Part shown: in pieces, positions 35,959 to 44,844 of the stretch
Position numbering within the stretch: position 1 is the stretch's first letter
Layout of the letters: the number at the start of each line of letters is the position of its first letter
Source of the DNA: Lachnoanaerobaculum sanguinis
GTDB taxonomy: Bacteria; Bacillota; Clostridia; Lachnospirales; Lachnospiraceae
Assembly (NCBI RefSeq): GCF_033242365.1
Contig: NZ_BTHK01000007.1
Coordinates: forward strand, 62,001 to 126,000
Reading direction: 5' to 3'
DNA: 64,000 nt
Program-made: the position numbers and the translations under genes
The notes under the pieces: generated by a model
Databases searched by the model: none
What the model was told of the DNA's origin: nothing
The model's input: only the letters and a program-made list of their open reading frames with translations

Positions 35959-37047
35959 TTGACGGATAAGAACTGGAATCTTGAGCTAAACGAATATATA
36001 CGCCAAGGTGAACCGGATAAGGTTGAAAAGAGTAATGCATGGAAAACTGCTATCGGGCTTCAGGATGTAGACGGACTTAAGCCTTCAAAATATTTGATTG
36101 AAACTGCAAAAGATCATATTGAAGGTAAAATCAGCATTTCTGAAGCAGATAGACTTATAAGCAGTTATTATAAAGAGAGAAAAGACAGTGATGGTGTGGA
36201 AGCAGATACTAAAGAAGCGGATATTGTATCTGTAAGAATTGCAAAATTACTGGGAGAGAAGACCTTTCAATTTTCACCGGTAGAATTACAAAATATTCAT
36301 CGTAAATTATTTGAAGGTGTACTTCATTATGCCGGAAGAATAAGAGATTACAATATTACCAAAAATGAGTGGGTACTTAAGGGAGATACAGTACTGTATG
36401 CATCATTTGACAGTATCAGGGCTACGCTTGATTATGACTTTTCACAGGAGAAGAACTTTTCCTATAAGGGACTGAATATACAGGAGGCCATTAGACATTT
36501 TGCCAAATTCACATCAGGAATATGGCAAATCCATCCGTTTGGAGAAGGAAATACAAGATCAACTGCAGTATTTATTATTAAATACTTAAAGACATTCGGT
36601 TTTACCATAAGTAACGATACATTTGCCCAAAATTCATGGTATTTTAGAAATGCTTTAGTACGAGCAAATTATAACAATCTAAGAGAAGGTATTCATGCTA
36701 CAAGTGAATTTCTTGAATTATTCTTTGAAAATCTTTTAATAGATACGAAGCACGATTTGAAAAATCGATATATGCATATTGATTTTGATGGACAAAGTGC
36801 CATTCAAAGTGCCAACAAATCAGTTTCAAAGTGCCAAAATGGCACTTTGGAAATGTCTTTGGAAGAATTAGCTATTATAAATGCCTTAAAAATTAATCCG
36901 GCATTAACTCAAAAGCAGATTTCGGAGATTGTAGGGAAGTCAGAGAGAACAATTAAGAGATGTACCGTAGAAATGCAGGAAAAAGGTTTAATTGCTAGAG
37001 AGAATGGAAAACGAAACGGTAAGTGGAAGATACTTATAGAAGCATAA
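35959..37047 (+). CDS. Fic-domain protein with C-terminal winged helix
   Basis: Protein of 362 residues. The Fic core (about 75-270) carries the catalytic motif H192-P-F-G-E-G-N-T-R, which transfers AMP or another nucleotide to target side chains. A linker (about 272-300) is followed by a winged HTH (about 303-360; LTQKQISEIVGKSERTIKRC). No clear (S/T)xxxE(G/N) inhibitory helix is seen. Start set at TTG 35959 because GGAGGTGAT lies 4-12 nt upstream, inside what would be coding sequence if ATG 35941 were used. Four copies of a 10-bp motif lie in the linker DNA. Fic-wHTH proteins occur in defence islands (compare SoFic); here it stands 21 nt ahead of a three-gene cassette. Confidence 0.85.
   Translation: MTDKNWNLELNEYIRQGEPDKVEKSNAWKTAIGLQDVDGLKPSKYLIETAKDHIEGKISISEADRLISSYYKERKDSDGVEADTKEADIVSVRIAKLLGEKTFQFSPVELQNIHRKLFEGVLHYAGRIRDYNITKNEWVLKGDTVLYASFDSIRATLDYDFSQEKNFSYKGLNIQEAIRHFAKFTSGIWQIHPFGEGNTRSTAVFIIKYLKTFGFTISNDTFAQNSWYFRNALVRANYNNLREGIHATSEFLELFFENLLIDTKHDLKNRYMHIDFDGQSAIQSANKSVSKCQNGTLEMSLEELAIINALKINPALTQKQISEIVGKSERTIKRCTVEMQEKGLIARENGKRNGKWKILIEA
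36793..36849 (+). repeat. Four-copy 10-bp repeat CAAAGTGCCA inside the Fic gene
   Basis: Direct copies at 36793-36802, 36805-36814 and 36827-36836 and an inverted copy TGGCACTTTG at 36840-36849. The last two form a perfect 10-bp palindrome with a 3-bp centre. All sit in the linker between the Fic and wHTH domains. Confidence 0.9.
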
Positions 37048-37068
37048 TACGCACTAAAAAGGAAGACT

Positions 37069-38256
37069 ATGCAATTAGGATGGATTGATTTTTCAAAAGA
37101 AGACAGACAAAAGGCACTGGATGTTATCAATCTTCTAAGTGAGCAGGGGACGGTTGATGAGCTTGGGATAGGGACTGTCAGAGATGCCTTTGCAAACTGC
37201 TTTTTCCCGGGAACATCTACAGTACAGACAAGAGCAAAATATTTTTTTATAGTTCCATATATATTGAAAGATGCGGTTGACGGCAGATACGGCAAGGATA
37301 TAGACAGAATCCTAACAGAAATAGATGCTGATGAAAAAGACTGTGCGAAAAGATTGCTAAATTCAGATTCTAAAGTTGAAGGTGTTATCGGAAGCAGAGT
37401 TCTTCCCAAGGGATGGGTGTCGAGAAGACCTTCCGACATATACTGGAACGGAATTAAAAGATATAGGATATTTTGTGATAAAGACTTGTCGATACGTGAA
37501 TATATATCACTCGCAATAGAGATTGAAAAGCGAAAATCTGATATTAAATCTGATAAACATACTTATGACGAGGAAGAAAATAACACTGATGATATGGATG
37601 CCGGAAATATAGACAGTATAAAGTTTTGGAGTCTGCCTTCATATGATAATGATTGGAGAGAAAATCTTACAATCGATCTCACAAAAGAAGAGTCTGAGTA
37701 TCTTAACAGGCAGATTCAAAAGGAGACAAGGGGGTCTCTTTTGGAGTATATACTTAAAAATAAGATTATCCTTAATGAATACGACAGTTTTGAGTCTTTA
37801 AGATATGCAATTTCAGATAAGGTTGATAGCGAAACGGCGGATATGATGAAACTGGCATGTGACTTCAACAAATTAATATATATGGCAAGGGTAAGATATA
37901 ATCTTATGTTATCGGAAGGTGAGAATAAAGATACTATCAGTGAATGGAAAAGAGTAAGAAATGATATTAAATATCGAGCTCAAGTTAATTTGGATGAGGT
38001 ATTTTTTAAATTAAAGCTTATAAATATCAGAACAAAGAAATTTCTTTGTGATATACAAAGCGCATTTATGACTGAAGATATCGATTTGGCAGATGAAATA
38101 ATACGTAAGAGAGAACTGCATTTAAAGGGAAGCGCACGGGCAAAGTTAATGAGAACAAAGGAATTTGATCATTCCAAATGGGTAGGCGGTAAAGAACTTG
38201 ACTACAGATTTTTTAATGCAAGAAGGATTATAAACGACATCTATAATTGGAGATAA
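37069..38256 (+). CDS. DUF6361 protein, first gene of a three-gene defence-like cassette
   Basis: Protein of 395 residues whose opening (GWIDFSKEDRQKALDVINLL, then ELGIGTVRDAFANCFFPGTST and RAKYFFIVPY) is the known start of the DUF6361 family. The rest is helical and charged with no nuclease motif I can name. The next gene begins 5 nt after the stop, and the third 11 nt after that, so the three are one operon. DUF6361 proteins regularly accompany a phospholipase D protein and a helicase. I associate this set with the Azaca-type anti-phage system, from memory and unverified. Confidence 0.72.
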   Translation: MQLGWIDFSKEDRQKALDVINLLSEQGTVDELGIGTVRDAFANCFFPGTSTVQTRAKYFFIVPYILKDAVDGRYGKDIDRILTEIDADEKDCAKRLLNSDSKVEGVIGSRVLPKGWVSRRPSDIYWNGIKRYRIFCDKDLSIREYISLAIEIEKRKSDIKSDKHTYDEEENNTDDMDAGNIDSIKFWSLPSYDNDWRENLTIDLTKEESEYLNRQIQKETRGSLLEYILKNKIILNEYDSFESLRYAISDKVDSETADMMKLACDFNKLIYMARVRYNLMLSEGENKDTISEWKRVRNDIKYRAQVNLDEVFFKLKLINIRTKKFLCDIQSAFMTEDIDLADEIIRKRELHLKGSARAKLMRTKEFDHSKWVGGKELDYRFFNARRIINDIYNWR

Positions 38257-38260
38257 GTAT

Positions 38261-40111
38261 ATGTTTAGACCTGATTCAAACAGTGACAGGACTGATTACG
38301 GTAATATTTTAATGCCGCCAAAGGGTTATAAATTGGAAAGTGCGGTAGGAACAACCTATTCACTGGATTTGGAAGCTCTGACATCGGTGGCTGTTTGCCT
38401 CGGATTATCTGAGGAGGTGGACAGCAGACTGATGCAAAATCCTATATGTATGCTGAATGCGCTACAGAAAGTATCAGACAGACTGATACTTTTTTGCGAA
38501 GCCGGGCAAATCAAAGCACCTTCGAAGCCTACAGCATTATCTGTTTTACTTGAAAAAATAGTGGTGGAAGTTGCATTACCTAAGGATAAAGGTGTGGGCA
38601 GATATCCTGCGTTTCACCCTAAAACTTGGATGTTGTCTTATATAAACAGCGAGGGAGACAGGAAGTATCGTTTTGTAGTGATGAGCAGAAATCTGACATT
38701 TGACAGAAGCTGGGATATCAGTTTTGCAATGGATAGCAGTAAGAAGGTCAGACAAAAAAGAAAAAGTGCACCGATATGTAATTTTTTGGAGTATTTGGCT
38801 TTAAACGTGAATAAACAATGTATTGATTACTTAAAGAAAAGAAATCTTATTCGCAAAATGATGAAAGAAATCAAAGATATTTCCTTCTCACTTGACAGTA
38901 AGGTATTTGGAGAGAATTTTGAAATACTACCTCTGGGCATTGGAGAAAAGGCATACAAAATAGAAAATGATAAATTGTTTTGCACGCAAAGAGGTAATGC
39001 AGATTCTACATTTAATGAGCTTGTTATAATGTCACCTTTCTTATCGGGGAGTGTAATTGCAGATTTTAACCTTTCAGACAGGGCATTGTCTGAGTGCAGC
39101 AGAACACTTATTACAAGGAGATCTGAACTTGGGAAATTAAGAGAGTGTGATGTCAATAATTTTACCATCTATACATTAAAAGATGAAATCATAGACGGAG
39201 AAGATGAGATCTCGGATGAGTCATCGGATAAAAGAAAACAGGATATTCATGCAAAGATATATTTGAGAAGAAAATATGCCGATGTGGATCTGTATCTTGG
39301 TTCTATGAATGCATCATATTCTGCAATCAATAAAAATGTGGAAATGATGGTAAAGCTTAGTACAAAGAATAAACATCTTAACGGCGAAAGGTTTTTGGAT
39401 GATATATTTTGTGGGAATGCAGATGATACAAAAAATCCTTTTGAGCAGGTTACGATAGAAAGTGCAATAGATGACACGGCAGATATTAAAAAAGATATAT
39501 TGGAAGATAAAATAAAGTATCTATGTCGTACAAAGAAAATTGCTTATATTTCAAAAGACGAATCCAATACAGATAGATACAATATAAAAATAGAATTTAC
39601 CGGTATTGATACAGATGAAAATATAATGATTTCACCGATTAATTCAAAAAGGAAACATATCTTGTCCGAGTATGTGGAGTTTTTGGACATGGATATATTG
39701 CAATTATCAGAGTTTTATAAAGTGGAAATTAAGTCAGGTGATACTGTACTCAACAGGATTATCATGATTCCCACAATCGGTTTTCCTGATAAACGAGAAA
39801 ATATAGTGGTAAACAGCATTATAGGAGACAAAGTATCTTTTATAGAATATATTTCACTTGTACTTGGTGATGACTATATTTTATCTATGATTGAGGGAAA
39901 GCAAATAAGAGAATCAGGAATTTTCAGTAAGAAAAGCGGTATCATGCCTGCAATCTATGAGAAAATGCTGAAGGTGGCAGTGACAGAACCTGAAAAGATA
40001 AAAGATATCGGATATGTACTTAAGATGGTTAATGACAGTGAAATTATACCGGATGAATTTCGCAGACTATATGAAACATTTTGCAGTACTCTAAAATTGA
40101 GAATACAATAA
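38261..40111 (+). CDS. Phospholipase D-like protein with two HKD motifs (cassette gene 2)
   Basis: Cytoplasmic protein of 616 residues with two PLD half-sites. The first is H119-P-K in AFHPKTWML, followed by FVVMSRNLTFDRS; the second is H330-A-K in DIHAKIYLRR, followed by LYLGSMNASYSAINKN. Each has the H-x-K plus downstream S/G-x-N layout of phosphodiester-cleaving PLD nucleases. The C-terminal ~200 residues are beta-rich and unassigned. Such proteins act as nucleases in DISARM (DrmC) and related systems. Between DUF6361 and a helicase, a DNA-degrading effector is the natural inference. Confidence 0.8.
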   Translation: MFRPDSNSDRTDYGNILMPPKGYKLESAVGTTYSLDLEALTSVAVCLGLSEEVDSRLMQNPICMLNALQKVSDRLILFCEAGQIKAPSKPTALSVLLEKIVVEVALPKDKGVGRYPAFHPKTWMLSYINSEGDRKYRFVVMSRNLTFDRSWDISFAMDSSKKVRQKRKSAPICNFLEYLALNVNKQCIDYLKKRNLIRKMMKEIKDISFSLDSKVFGENFEILPLGIGEKAYKIENDKLFCTQRGNADSTFNELVIMSPFLSGSVIADFNLSDRALSECSRTLITRRSELGKLRECDVNNFTIYTLKDEIIDGEDEISDESSDKRKQDIHAKIYLRRKYADVDLYLGSMNASYSAINKNVEMMVKLSTKNKHLNGERFLDDIFCGNADDTKNPFEQVTIESAIDDTADIKKDILEDKIKYLCRTKKIAYISKDESNTDRYNIKIEFTGIDTDENIMISPINSKRKHILSEYVEFLDMDILQLSEFYKVEIKSGDTVLNRIIMIPTIGFPDKRENIVVNSIIGDKVSFIEYISLVLGDDYILSMIEGKQIRESGIFSKKSGIMPAIYEKMLKVAVTEPEKIKDIGYVLKMVNDSEIIPDEFRRLYETFCSTLKLRIQ

Positions 40112-40121
40112 AGGATTATGT

Positions 40122-43100
40122 ATGACACAGTTTGATATAGATGAGATTGAAAAGCGCACTATGAATATGTTGAAGGATTTTCAGGCGGAAACTGTTAAGC
40201 GCGTTGATTATCTTTTCAGAAATATGCAGAATCATGTGCTTGTTGCAGATGAGGTCGGTATGGGTAAGACGCTTATCGGCAGGGGTGTTATTGTAAAGAC
40301 GGCGAGACAAAAAATTGAAGAAAAGTGCAATCTATGCAAGGTGGTTTATATCTGTTCAAATCAGAACATAGCAAATCAAAATATCAGAAAGCTTGATATC
40401 ACAGGCAGAAATATCGTTGAATCTGTATCTGATACGAGATTATCCATGCAACATCTAAAGATTATGGAACAAGCAAGTGATGAGGCTATAAAAGACGGAT
40501 TTATACAGCTTATTCCTCTTACACCGGAAACCTCGTTTAAAATGACATCGGGAGGCGGAAGTGTACAGGAAAGAGCTTTGATTTTTGCAATCTTAAAGCG
40601 GATTCCTGATTTTAAAGCTCATATAAAAACCCTTGAAGATTTTATGATACATGGCGCAATAAAGTCATGGGAGAGTAGTGAAAAATACAATTATGAGAGT
40701 CGTGTGGCACAATGTGAAGAGACTACAGGAGGTATCTATCCTAAAAATATAATTGATAAGATATGCAGTGAAGAATTTGAGGAAATAAGAGAAATTATAC
40801 TGGAGCATTTAAAGGAGATAAGGTATAAGAGAGAACTTTCATACTCGTACTATGCAGTAATGAATAAGCTTAGAGTTATGTTTGCGAAGATAAGTGTATC
40901 TATGTTGGAACCTGACCTTGTAATTATGGATGAGTTTCAAAGATTTAAGTTCCTTATATCAGATGAAGACAGTGAAATAGGTATACTTGCTAAAAGATTT
41001 TTCAGCGGTAGAAATACAAAGGTGCTTCTTATGTCTGCGACTCCGTATAAGCTGTATTACACACCGGAAGAGATAGATGAGTCACAGGGTTATGAACATT
41101 TTGAGGAATTCTTGCAGGTTATGAAATTTATCTTTAATGATGATACAAAATACGGTGAGTTTAAGAAAATATGGACGAATTATTCTGTTGTACTCAGAGA
41201 GACGAAGTTGGTGGACGCTACCGTTATCGAGTTAAAAAATTTAGCTGAAGACGCCATGTATCAAGGTGTCAGCAGGACGGAGCGTATATCTGTTATGGAT
41301 ACAGGAGACTTTATAGATGACGGCAGTATTAAATACCATTTGCAGGTAAATGAAAATGATATAAATTCCTATATACAGATGTCTGCTTTATTGTCAAATA
41401 CCAAAGTAGGTGATAGCTGTCCGATAGATTATGTAAAGAGTTGCCCCTATCTAATGTCATTTATGAGAAAATATAAGATTAAAGAACAAATTGAAAGGTA
41501 CTATCGCAAAAATAAATATGAGCTTGAGAGTGAAAGAGTTCAAAATCTGCTGTGGTTAAGCCGAAGTAAAATCAGTAAATATGAAGAACTCCCAAAGACA
41601 AATGCAAGACTGGAGGTTTTAAAAGAGAAAGCATTTATTAACGGTGCAGAAAAATATCTATGGATTCCACCTTCAATGCCATACTATGAGTTGCAGGGGG
41701 TATATAAAAACAGCAAAGGTTTTTCTAAAATACTTGTCTTTTCAGCATGGGAGATGGTGCCCAGAATGATAGGCGTTATGTTATCGTATGAGGCGGAAAG
41801 GCTTACAGTTGGAAAGCTTGTAAATCAAATAAAAAATAAAGATGTAAAAAATACAGGTTATTTTGCAAAAGGCACGAGGAAATATCCTTCCCCAAGGCTT
41901 AGATTTAATACTTCAAACGGTGAAGTGAGAGGTGTGAATTTACTTACACTGATTTATCCCTCAAAGGTACTGGCAGATATGTACTCACCTGTTGAATCGC
42001 TTAATAAGCATGAATCTTTGAAAGATATAGAAAAGTCTATAAGAAATAGATTAACAGGTAAACTTAGGGTATTAGAAGAAAAGTATGGGGATTTTTCTAA
42101 AAAGAAGGAAGATACAAGGTGGTATTATCTTGCACCTATACTTATGGATGGATTTGATTACGCGAAAGATTGGGCAGAGAATATTTTAGCGAATCAAAAT
42201 ACAGATAATGAGTATGAAAACTTTGATGTAGCGGATAATCCAAAAGATAAAGGAAACAAGGGGTTTAAAGCCCATATTGAAAAACTTCAAAATTACCTTG
42301 AATACCCGGAAGAAATACATCTTGGCAGAATGCCTGATGACTTGGTAGAAACACTGATAAATATGGTTTTAGGCTCACCGGCTGTTTGCATATATCGTTC
42401 AAATTTGGGAAACAGAGAAATGGCTACATCACTGGCAAAAATTTTTCTGAATAATTTCAATCTTCCGGAATCCACAGCCATTATTGACCTTGCATATGGA
42501 AGGTGTAGGGATGATAATTCACATTGGCAAAATGTCCTTAAATACTGTAAAGACGGATGCTTTCAGGCTATGATTGATGAATATATTCATATGTTGAGAG
42601 AAAGTGTAGGCTCTCAAGATGATGTTGATACAAACTCTCTCGTGCATAATATGATGGTTGAATCATTAAATATACGTACAGCCACATATGCCATTGATAC
42701 TTATGCGGATTTTAAGAAGCGAATTACCGGTACAAATGAAATAGGGGATGAATGTAGGATTAGATCAAGCTATGCGGTAGGATTTGGTAATGAGAAGGGA
42801 GATAATGCCAAGATCGTTATAAGAAAAGAAAATATAAGAAATGCTTTTAACTCTCCGATGCGTCCCTTTGTATTGTCTACTACTTCCATCGGTCAGGAGG
42901 GCCTTGATTTTCATAACTACTGCCGTGTCATAATGCATTGGAACCTGCCAAGTAATCCTATAGATCTTGAACAAAGAGAAGGCAGAATAAACAGGTTTAA
43001 ATGTTTGGCGATAAGACAGAATGTAGCGGATAAATATGGTATGAATACAATGTTTGAGAAAGATATATGGAAAGAACTTTTTGAAGCGGCAGTGAAAGAA

Positions 43101-43379
43101 AGGAAAGAGGGGCAATCCGAACTTATTCCGTTTTGGTGTTTCGGAAAGAATCAGAGTATAAAAATTGAAAGACTTTTGCCGATGTATCCTTTGAGTAAGG
43201 ATGAATTAAATTATGAGAGATTGATTAAAATACTTTCCTTCTATAGATTGACTTTGGGGCAGCCAAGGCAGGAAGAGCTTTTAGAGTATTTATTTAAAGA
43301 GTTTAGGGATACAAGTGAACTGAAGAAATTATTTATAGATTTGAGCCCGTTTTCTAAGAAGAAGAGTCTACCTGATTAA
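40122..43379 (+). CDS. Large SNF2/SF2-type helicase (cassette gene 3)
   Basis: Protein of 1085 residues with superfamily 2 motifs: Walker A ADEVGMGKTLIGRG (Lys49), Walker B D270-E271-F-Q, motif III MSATPY, and a distant C-terminal helicase half with STTSIGQEGLDFHNYC and the arginine-finger motif LEQREGRINRF (about 940-970). The middle ~550 residues between the halves form a long insertion. The DEVGMGKT form and motif spacing resemble SNF2/HepA-type translocases such as those in DISARM-like systems. It is the last gene of the operon. Predicted role is ATP-driven recognition or translocation on invading DNA for the PLD nuclease. Confidence 0.85.
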   Translation: MTQFDIDEIEKRTMNMLKDFQAETVKRVDYLFRNMQNHVLVADEVGMGKTLIGRGVIVKTARQKIEEKCNLCKVVYICSNQNIANQNIRKLDITGRNIVESVSDTRLSMQHLKIMEQASDEAIKDGFIQLIPLTPETSFKMTSGGGSVQERALIFAILKRIPDFKAHIKTLEDFMIHGAIKSWESSEKYNYESRVAQCEETTGGIYPKNIIDKICSEEFEEIREIILEHLKEIRYKRELSYSYYAVMNKLRVMFAKISVSMLEPDLVIMDEFQRFKFLISDEDSEIGILAKRFFSGRNTKVLLMSATPYKLYYTPEEIDESQGYEHFEEFLQVMKFIFNDDTKYGEFKKIWTNYSVVLRETKLVDATVIELKNLAEDAMYQGVSRTERISVMDTGDFIDDGSIKYHLQVNENDINSYIQMSALLSNTKVGDSCPIDYVKSCPYLMSFMRKYKIKEQIERYYRKNKYELESERVQNLLWLSRSKISKYEELPKTNARLEVLKEKAFINGAEKYLWIPPSMPYYELQGVYKNSKGFSKILVFSAWEMVPRMIGVMLSYEAERLTVGKLVNQIKNKDVKNTGYFAKGTRKYPSPRLRFNTSNGEVRGVNLLTLIYPSKVLADMYSPVESLNKHESLKDIEKSIRNRLTGKLRVLEEKYGDFSKKKEDTRWYYLAPILMDGFDYAKDWAENILANQNTDNEYENFDVADNPKDKGNKGFKAHIEKLQNYLEYPEEIHLGRMPDDLVETLINMVLGSPAVCIYRSNLGNREMATSLAKIFLNNFNLPESTAIIDLAYGRCRDDNSHWQNVLKYCKDGCFQAMIDEYIHMLRESVGSQDDVDTNSLVHNMMVESLNIRTATYAIDTYADFKKRITGTNEIGDECRIRSSYAVGFGNEKGDNAKIVIRKENIRNAFNSPMRPFVLSTTSIGQEGLDFHNYCRVIMHWNLPSNPIDLEQREGRINRFKCLAIRQNVADKYGMNTMFEKDIWKELFEAAVKERKEGQSELIPFWCFGKNQSIKIERLLPMYPLSKDELNYERLIKILSFYRLTLGQPRQEELLEYLFKEFRDTSELKKLFIDLSPFSKKKSLPD

Positions 43380-43637
43380 ACCTTCGTTACAGTTATAGTT
43401 TTATAAAAGCTATGATATTAAAAAAATAAAAAAATTTAAAAACAATGCAATAAAATGAAGTTCTCGTGCATTAATATAGTGAAAGGGTAAATAAGAGAAC
43501 TTAAAAAAGACAGTATTATCCATATAAACGTCGACGGTGGATGATAAATCTATTAAGAACTTACGACCTTTTGAAAAAACGCTTGTATTAACAGATTGGT
43601 AAAATTATTTTCACTGTACACGGAAAGGATGGAAAAT
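43380..43637. other. AT-rich intergenic stretch after the cassette
   Basis: No gene is seen. It holds an 8-bp inverted repeat AAGTTCTC (43458-43465) / GAGAACTT (43495-43502) with a 29-nt loop, without a T-run, and a possible weak promoter TTGTAT near 43582 for the next gene. No convincing terminator for the helicase gene was found. Confidence 0.4.
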
Positions 43638-44000
43638 ATGAAAAAGTTTAATAAATTAGGTAAGAGTTTAATAGGTGCGGTTACAGTATCTTGTATGTTA
43701 TTTGCAGCAGGAATGACAGGAGTTCCATATTATGGAAGCACCTTTGTTGCCAAGTCAAAAGTATCCAAATCATATAAAGCAACAAAGAAAATAACAGCTG
43801 ATGAGGCTAAAAGAATCGCACTTGCACACGCAAAGTTAGCGGAAAAGGACGTGACTTTTGTTAAAGTGGAACTTGAACTTGAGGATAATAACAGATATGA
43901 GTATGATGTTGATTTTTACAGCGGAAATGTAGAATATGAATATGATATCAATGTTTCAAACGGAGCTATAATATCAAGCAGTGTAGAGGTAGATGATTAA
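43638..44000 (+). CDS. Secreted PepSY-domain protein
   Basis: Exported protein of 120 residues. A signal peptide (about 1-30) is followed by a PepSY domain (about 55-118): KKITADEAKRIALAHA, then a beta segment RYEYDVDFYSGNVEYEYDINVSNGAII. PepSY domains often inhibit or modulate secreted peptidases, and this one is encoded near several in the window. Start ATG 43638 has AAAGG about 9 nt upstream. It is monocistronic with its own strong terminator. Confidence 0.85.
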   Translation: MKKFNKLGKSLIGAVTVSCMLFAAGMTGVPYYGSTFVAKSKVSKSYKATKKITADEAKRIALAHAKLAEKDVTFVKVELELEDNNRYEYDVDFYSGNVEYEYDINVSNGAIISSSVEVDD

Positions 44001-44020
44001 TAGAGATATATACTTACAGT

Positions 44021-44055
44021 CAGTCCGGGGTGAATCCCCGGGCTGATTTTTTATG
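44021..44055 (+). terminator. Terminator after the PepSY gene
   Basis: CAGTCCGGGG / CCCCGGGCTG (44021-44045) around TGAAT, followed by ATTTTTTA. Confidence 0.92.
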
Positions 44056-44075
44056 TATAACAGTAAGTCGGGCTA

Positions 44076-44158
44076 AGTTCAAATTACTTCAAAGTAAATT
44101 GAAGTTTGTTTGAAGTGATATTGAAGTTGACTTTGAAGTAACAGTGAAGTAGTTCAAA
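44076..44158. repeat. Helically phased TGAAGT repeat array
   Basis: TGAAGT occurs at 44100, 44111, 44122, 44134 and 44145, a step of 11, 11, 12 and 11 bp, i.e. one copy per DNA turn on one face. An inverted copy ACTTCA lies at 44086-44091, and AGTTCAAAT flanks the array on both sides (near 44077 and 44151). It ends only about 15 bp before the -35 box at 44166. Confidence 0.8.
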
Positions 44159-44165
44159 TACCCAC

Positions 44166-44194
44166 TTGTTAGCAAAACCTAACTATGGTATAAT
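44166..44194 (+). promoter_or_regulatory. Promoter of the tetR-ABC-ECF operon
   Basis: TTGTTA (44166-44171), exactly 17-nt spacer, TATAAT (44189-44194). Confidence 0.8.
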
Positions 44195-44198
44195 GATC

Positions 44199-44220
44199 TT
44201 ACCGACGATAACGTCGGTAA
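44199..44220. promoter_or_regulatory. TetR operator (22-bp palindrome)
   Basis: TTACCGACG (44199-44207) and CGTCGGTAA (44212-44220), a perfect 9-bp inverted repeat around ATAA. It covers the expected transcription start, so bound repressor would block initiation. The next gene codes for a TetR regulator. Confidence 0.85.
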
Positions 44221-44235
44221 AAGAGGAGGTACTAT

Positions 44236-44844
44236 ATGGCTGCTGCGAAGAGGCTTAGTGAGGCTGAAAGAAAAAAAGAAATTATGGATTCAGCCACAAA
44301 AGTAATTGCCGCAAAGGGCTTAGGAAAGGCAACTATGGAAGACATCATCGCGGGAACAACTTTATCAAAAGGAGGAGTGTATCACTACTATGGGAACGTA
44401 ATAGAAATCTTTAAAGACATTATGATAAGCGGGATTGATTACAGAAACAATATCATTAAGGAGCATTTGGTTGAATGTGAAAAGGGTGGTGAGAGTAAGT
44501 TTATGGCAAAACAGTTGGTTGATAAAGTCATAGACAACAATCCTTTAACGCCTCTTTATGTTGAGTTTTTGATAGAGAAAAAAAGAAATCCCGAACTGAA
44601 TAATATTATGGAAGAGCTTCAAGAACAGACAAAGGAAAGATTTAAAGCGATATGGAATTATGACTCAGGATGGTTGTTTGATCCTCAAATTTTTCAGTTT
44701 GTTACCGATTTTATGAATGCTCTGATACTGGCTTCGGATGTACTGGATGCAAGAGAAAATTTCAAAAAGAACAGACAGCATTTGGAAGCAATATTTACTT
44801 ACTTATTTGAACAAGTAAAGGAGAAAATGGATGGGAGTTTATAA
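44236..44844 (+). CDS. TetR-family repressor, probably autoregulatory
   Basis: DNA-binding regulator of 202 residues. N-terminal HTH (about 10-58): RKKEIMDSATKVIAAKG, GKATMEDIIAG, LSKGGVYHYYGN, the classic TetR pattern. The remaining 140 residues form a helical ligand domain. A perfect palindrome sits on its promoter, so it should repress itself and the transporter genes behind it until a ligand binds. RBS GAGGAGG. The last 14 nt overlap the first ABC gene. Confidence 0.92.
   Translation: MAAAKRLSEAERKKEIMDSATKVIAAKGLGKATMEDIIAGTTLSKGGVYHYYGNVIEIFKDIMISGIDYRNNIIKEHLVECEKGGESKFMAKQLVDKVIDNNPLTPLYVEFLIEKKRNPELNNIMEELQEQTKERFKAIWNYDSGWLFDPQIFQFVTDFMNALILASDVLDARENFKKNRQHLEAIFTYLFEQVKEKMDGSL

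Noticed and set aside
36793..36849. CRISPR-like array
   Set aside because: 10-bp units with irregular 2-12 bp gaps inside a coding sequence; no spacers of uniform length and no cas genes.
44076..44158. Plasmid-type iteron origin
   Set aside because: The phased repeats resemble iterons, but no Rep protein, DnaA box or partition gene is near and a promoter follows directly.
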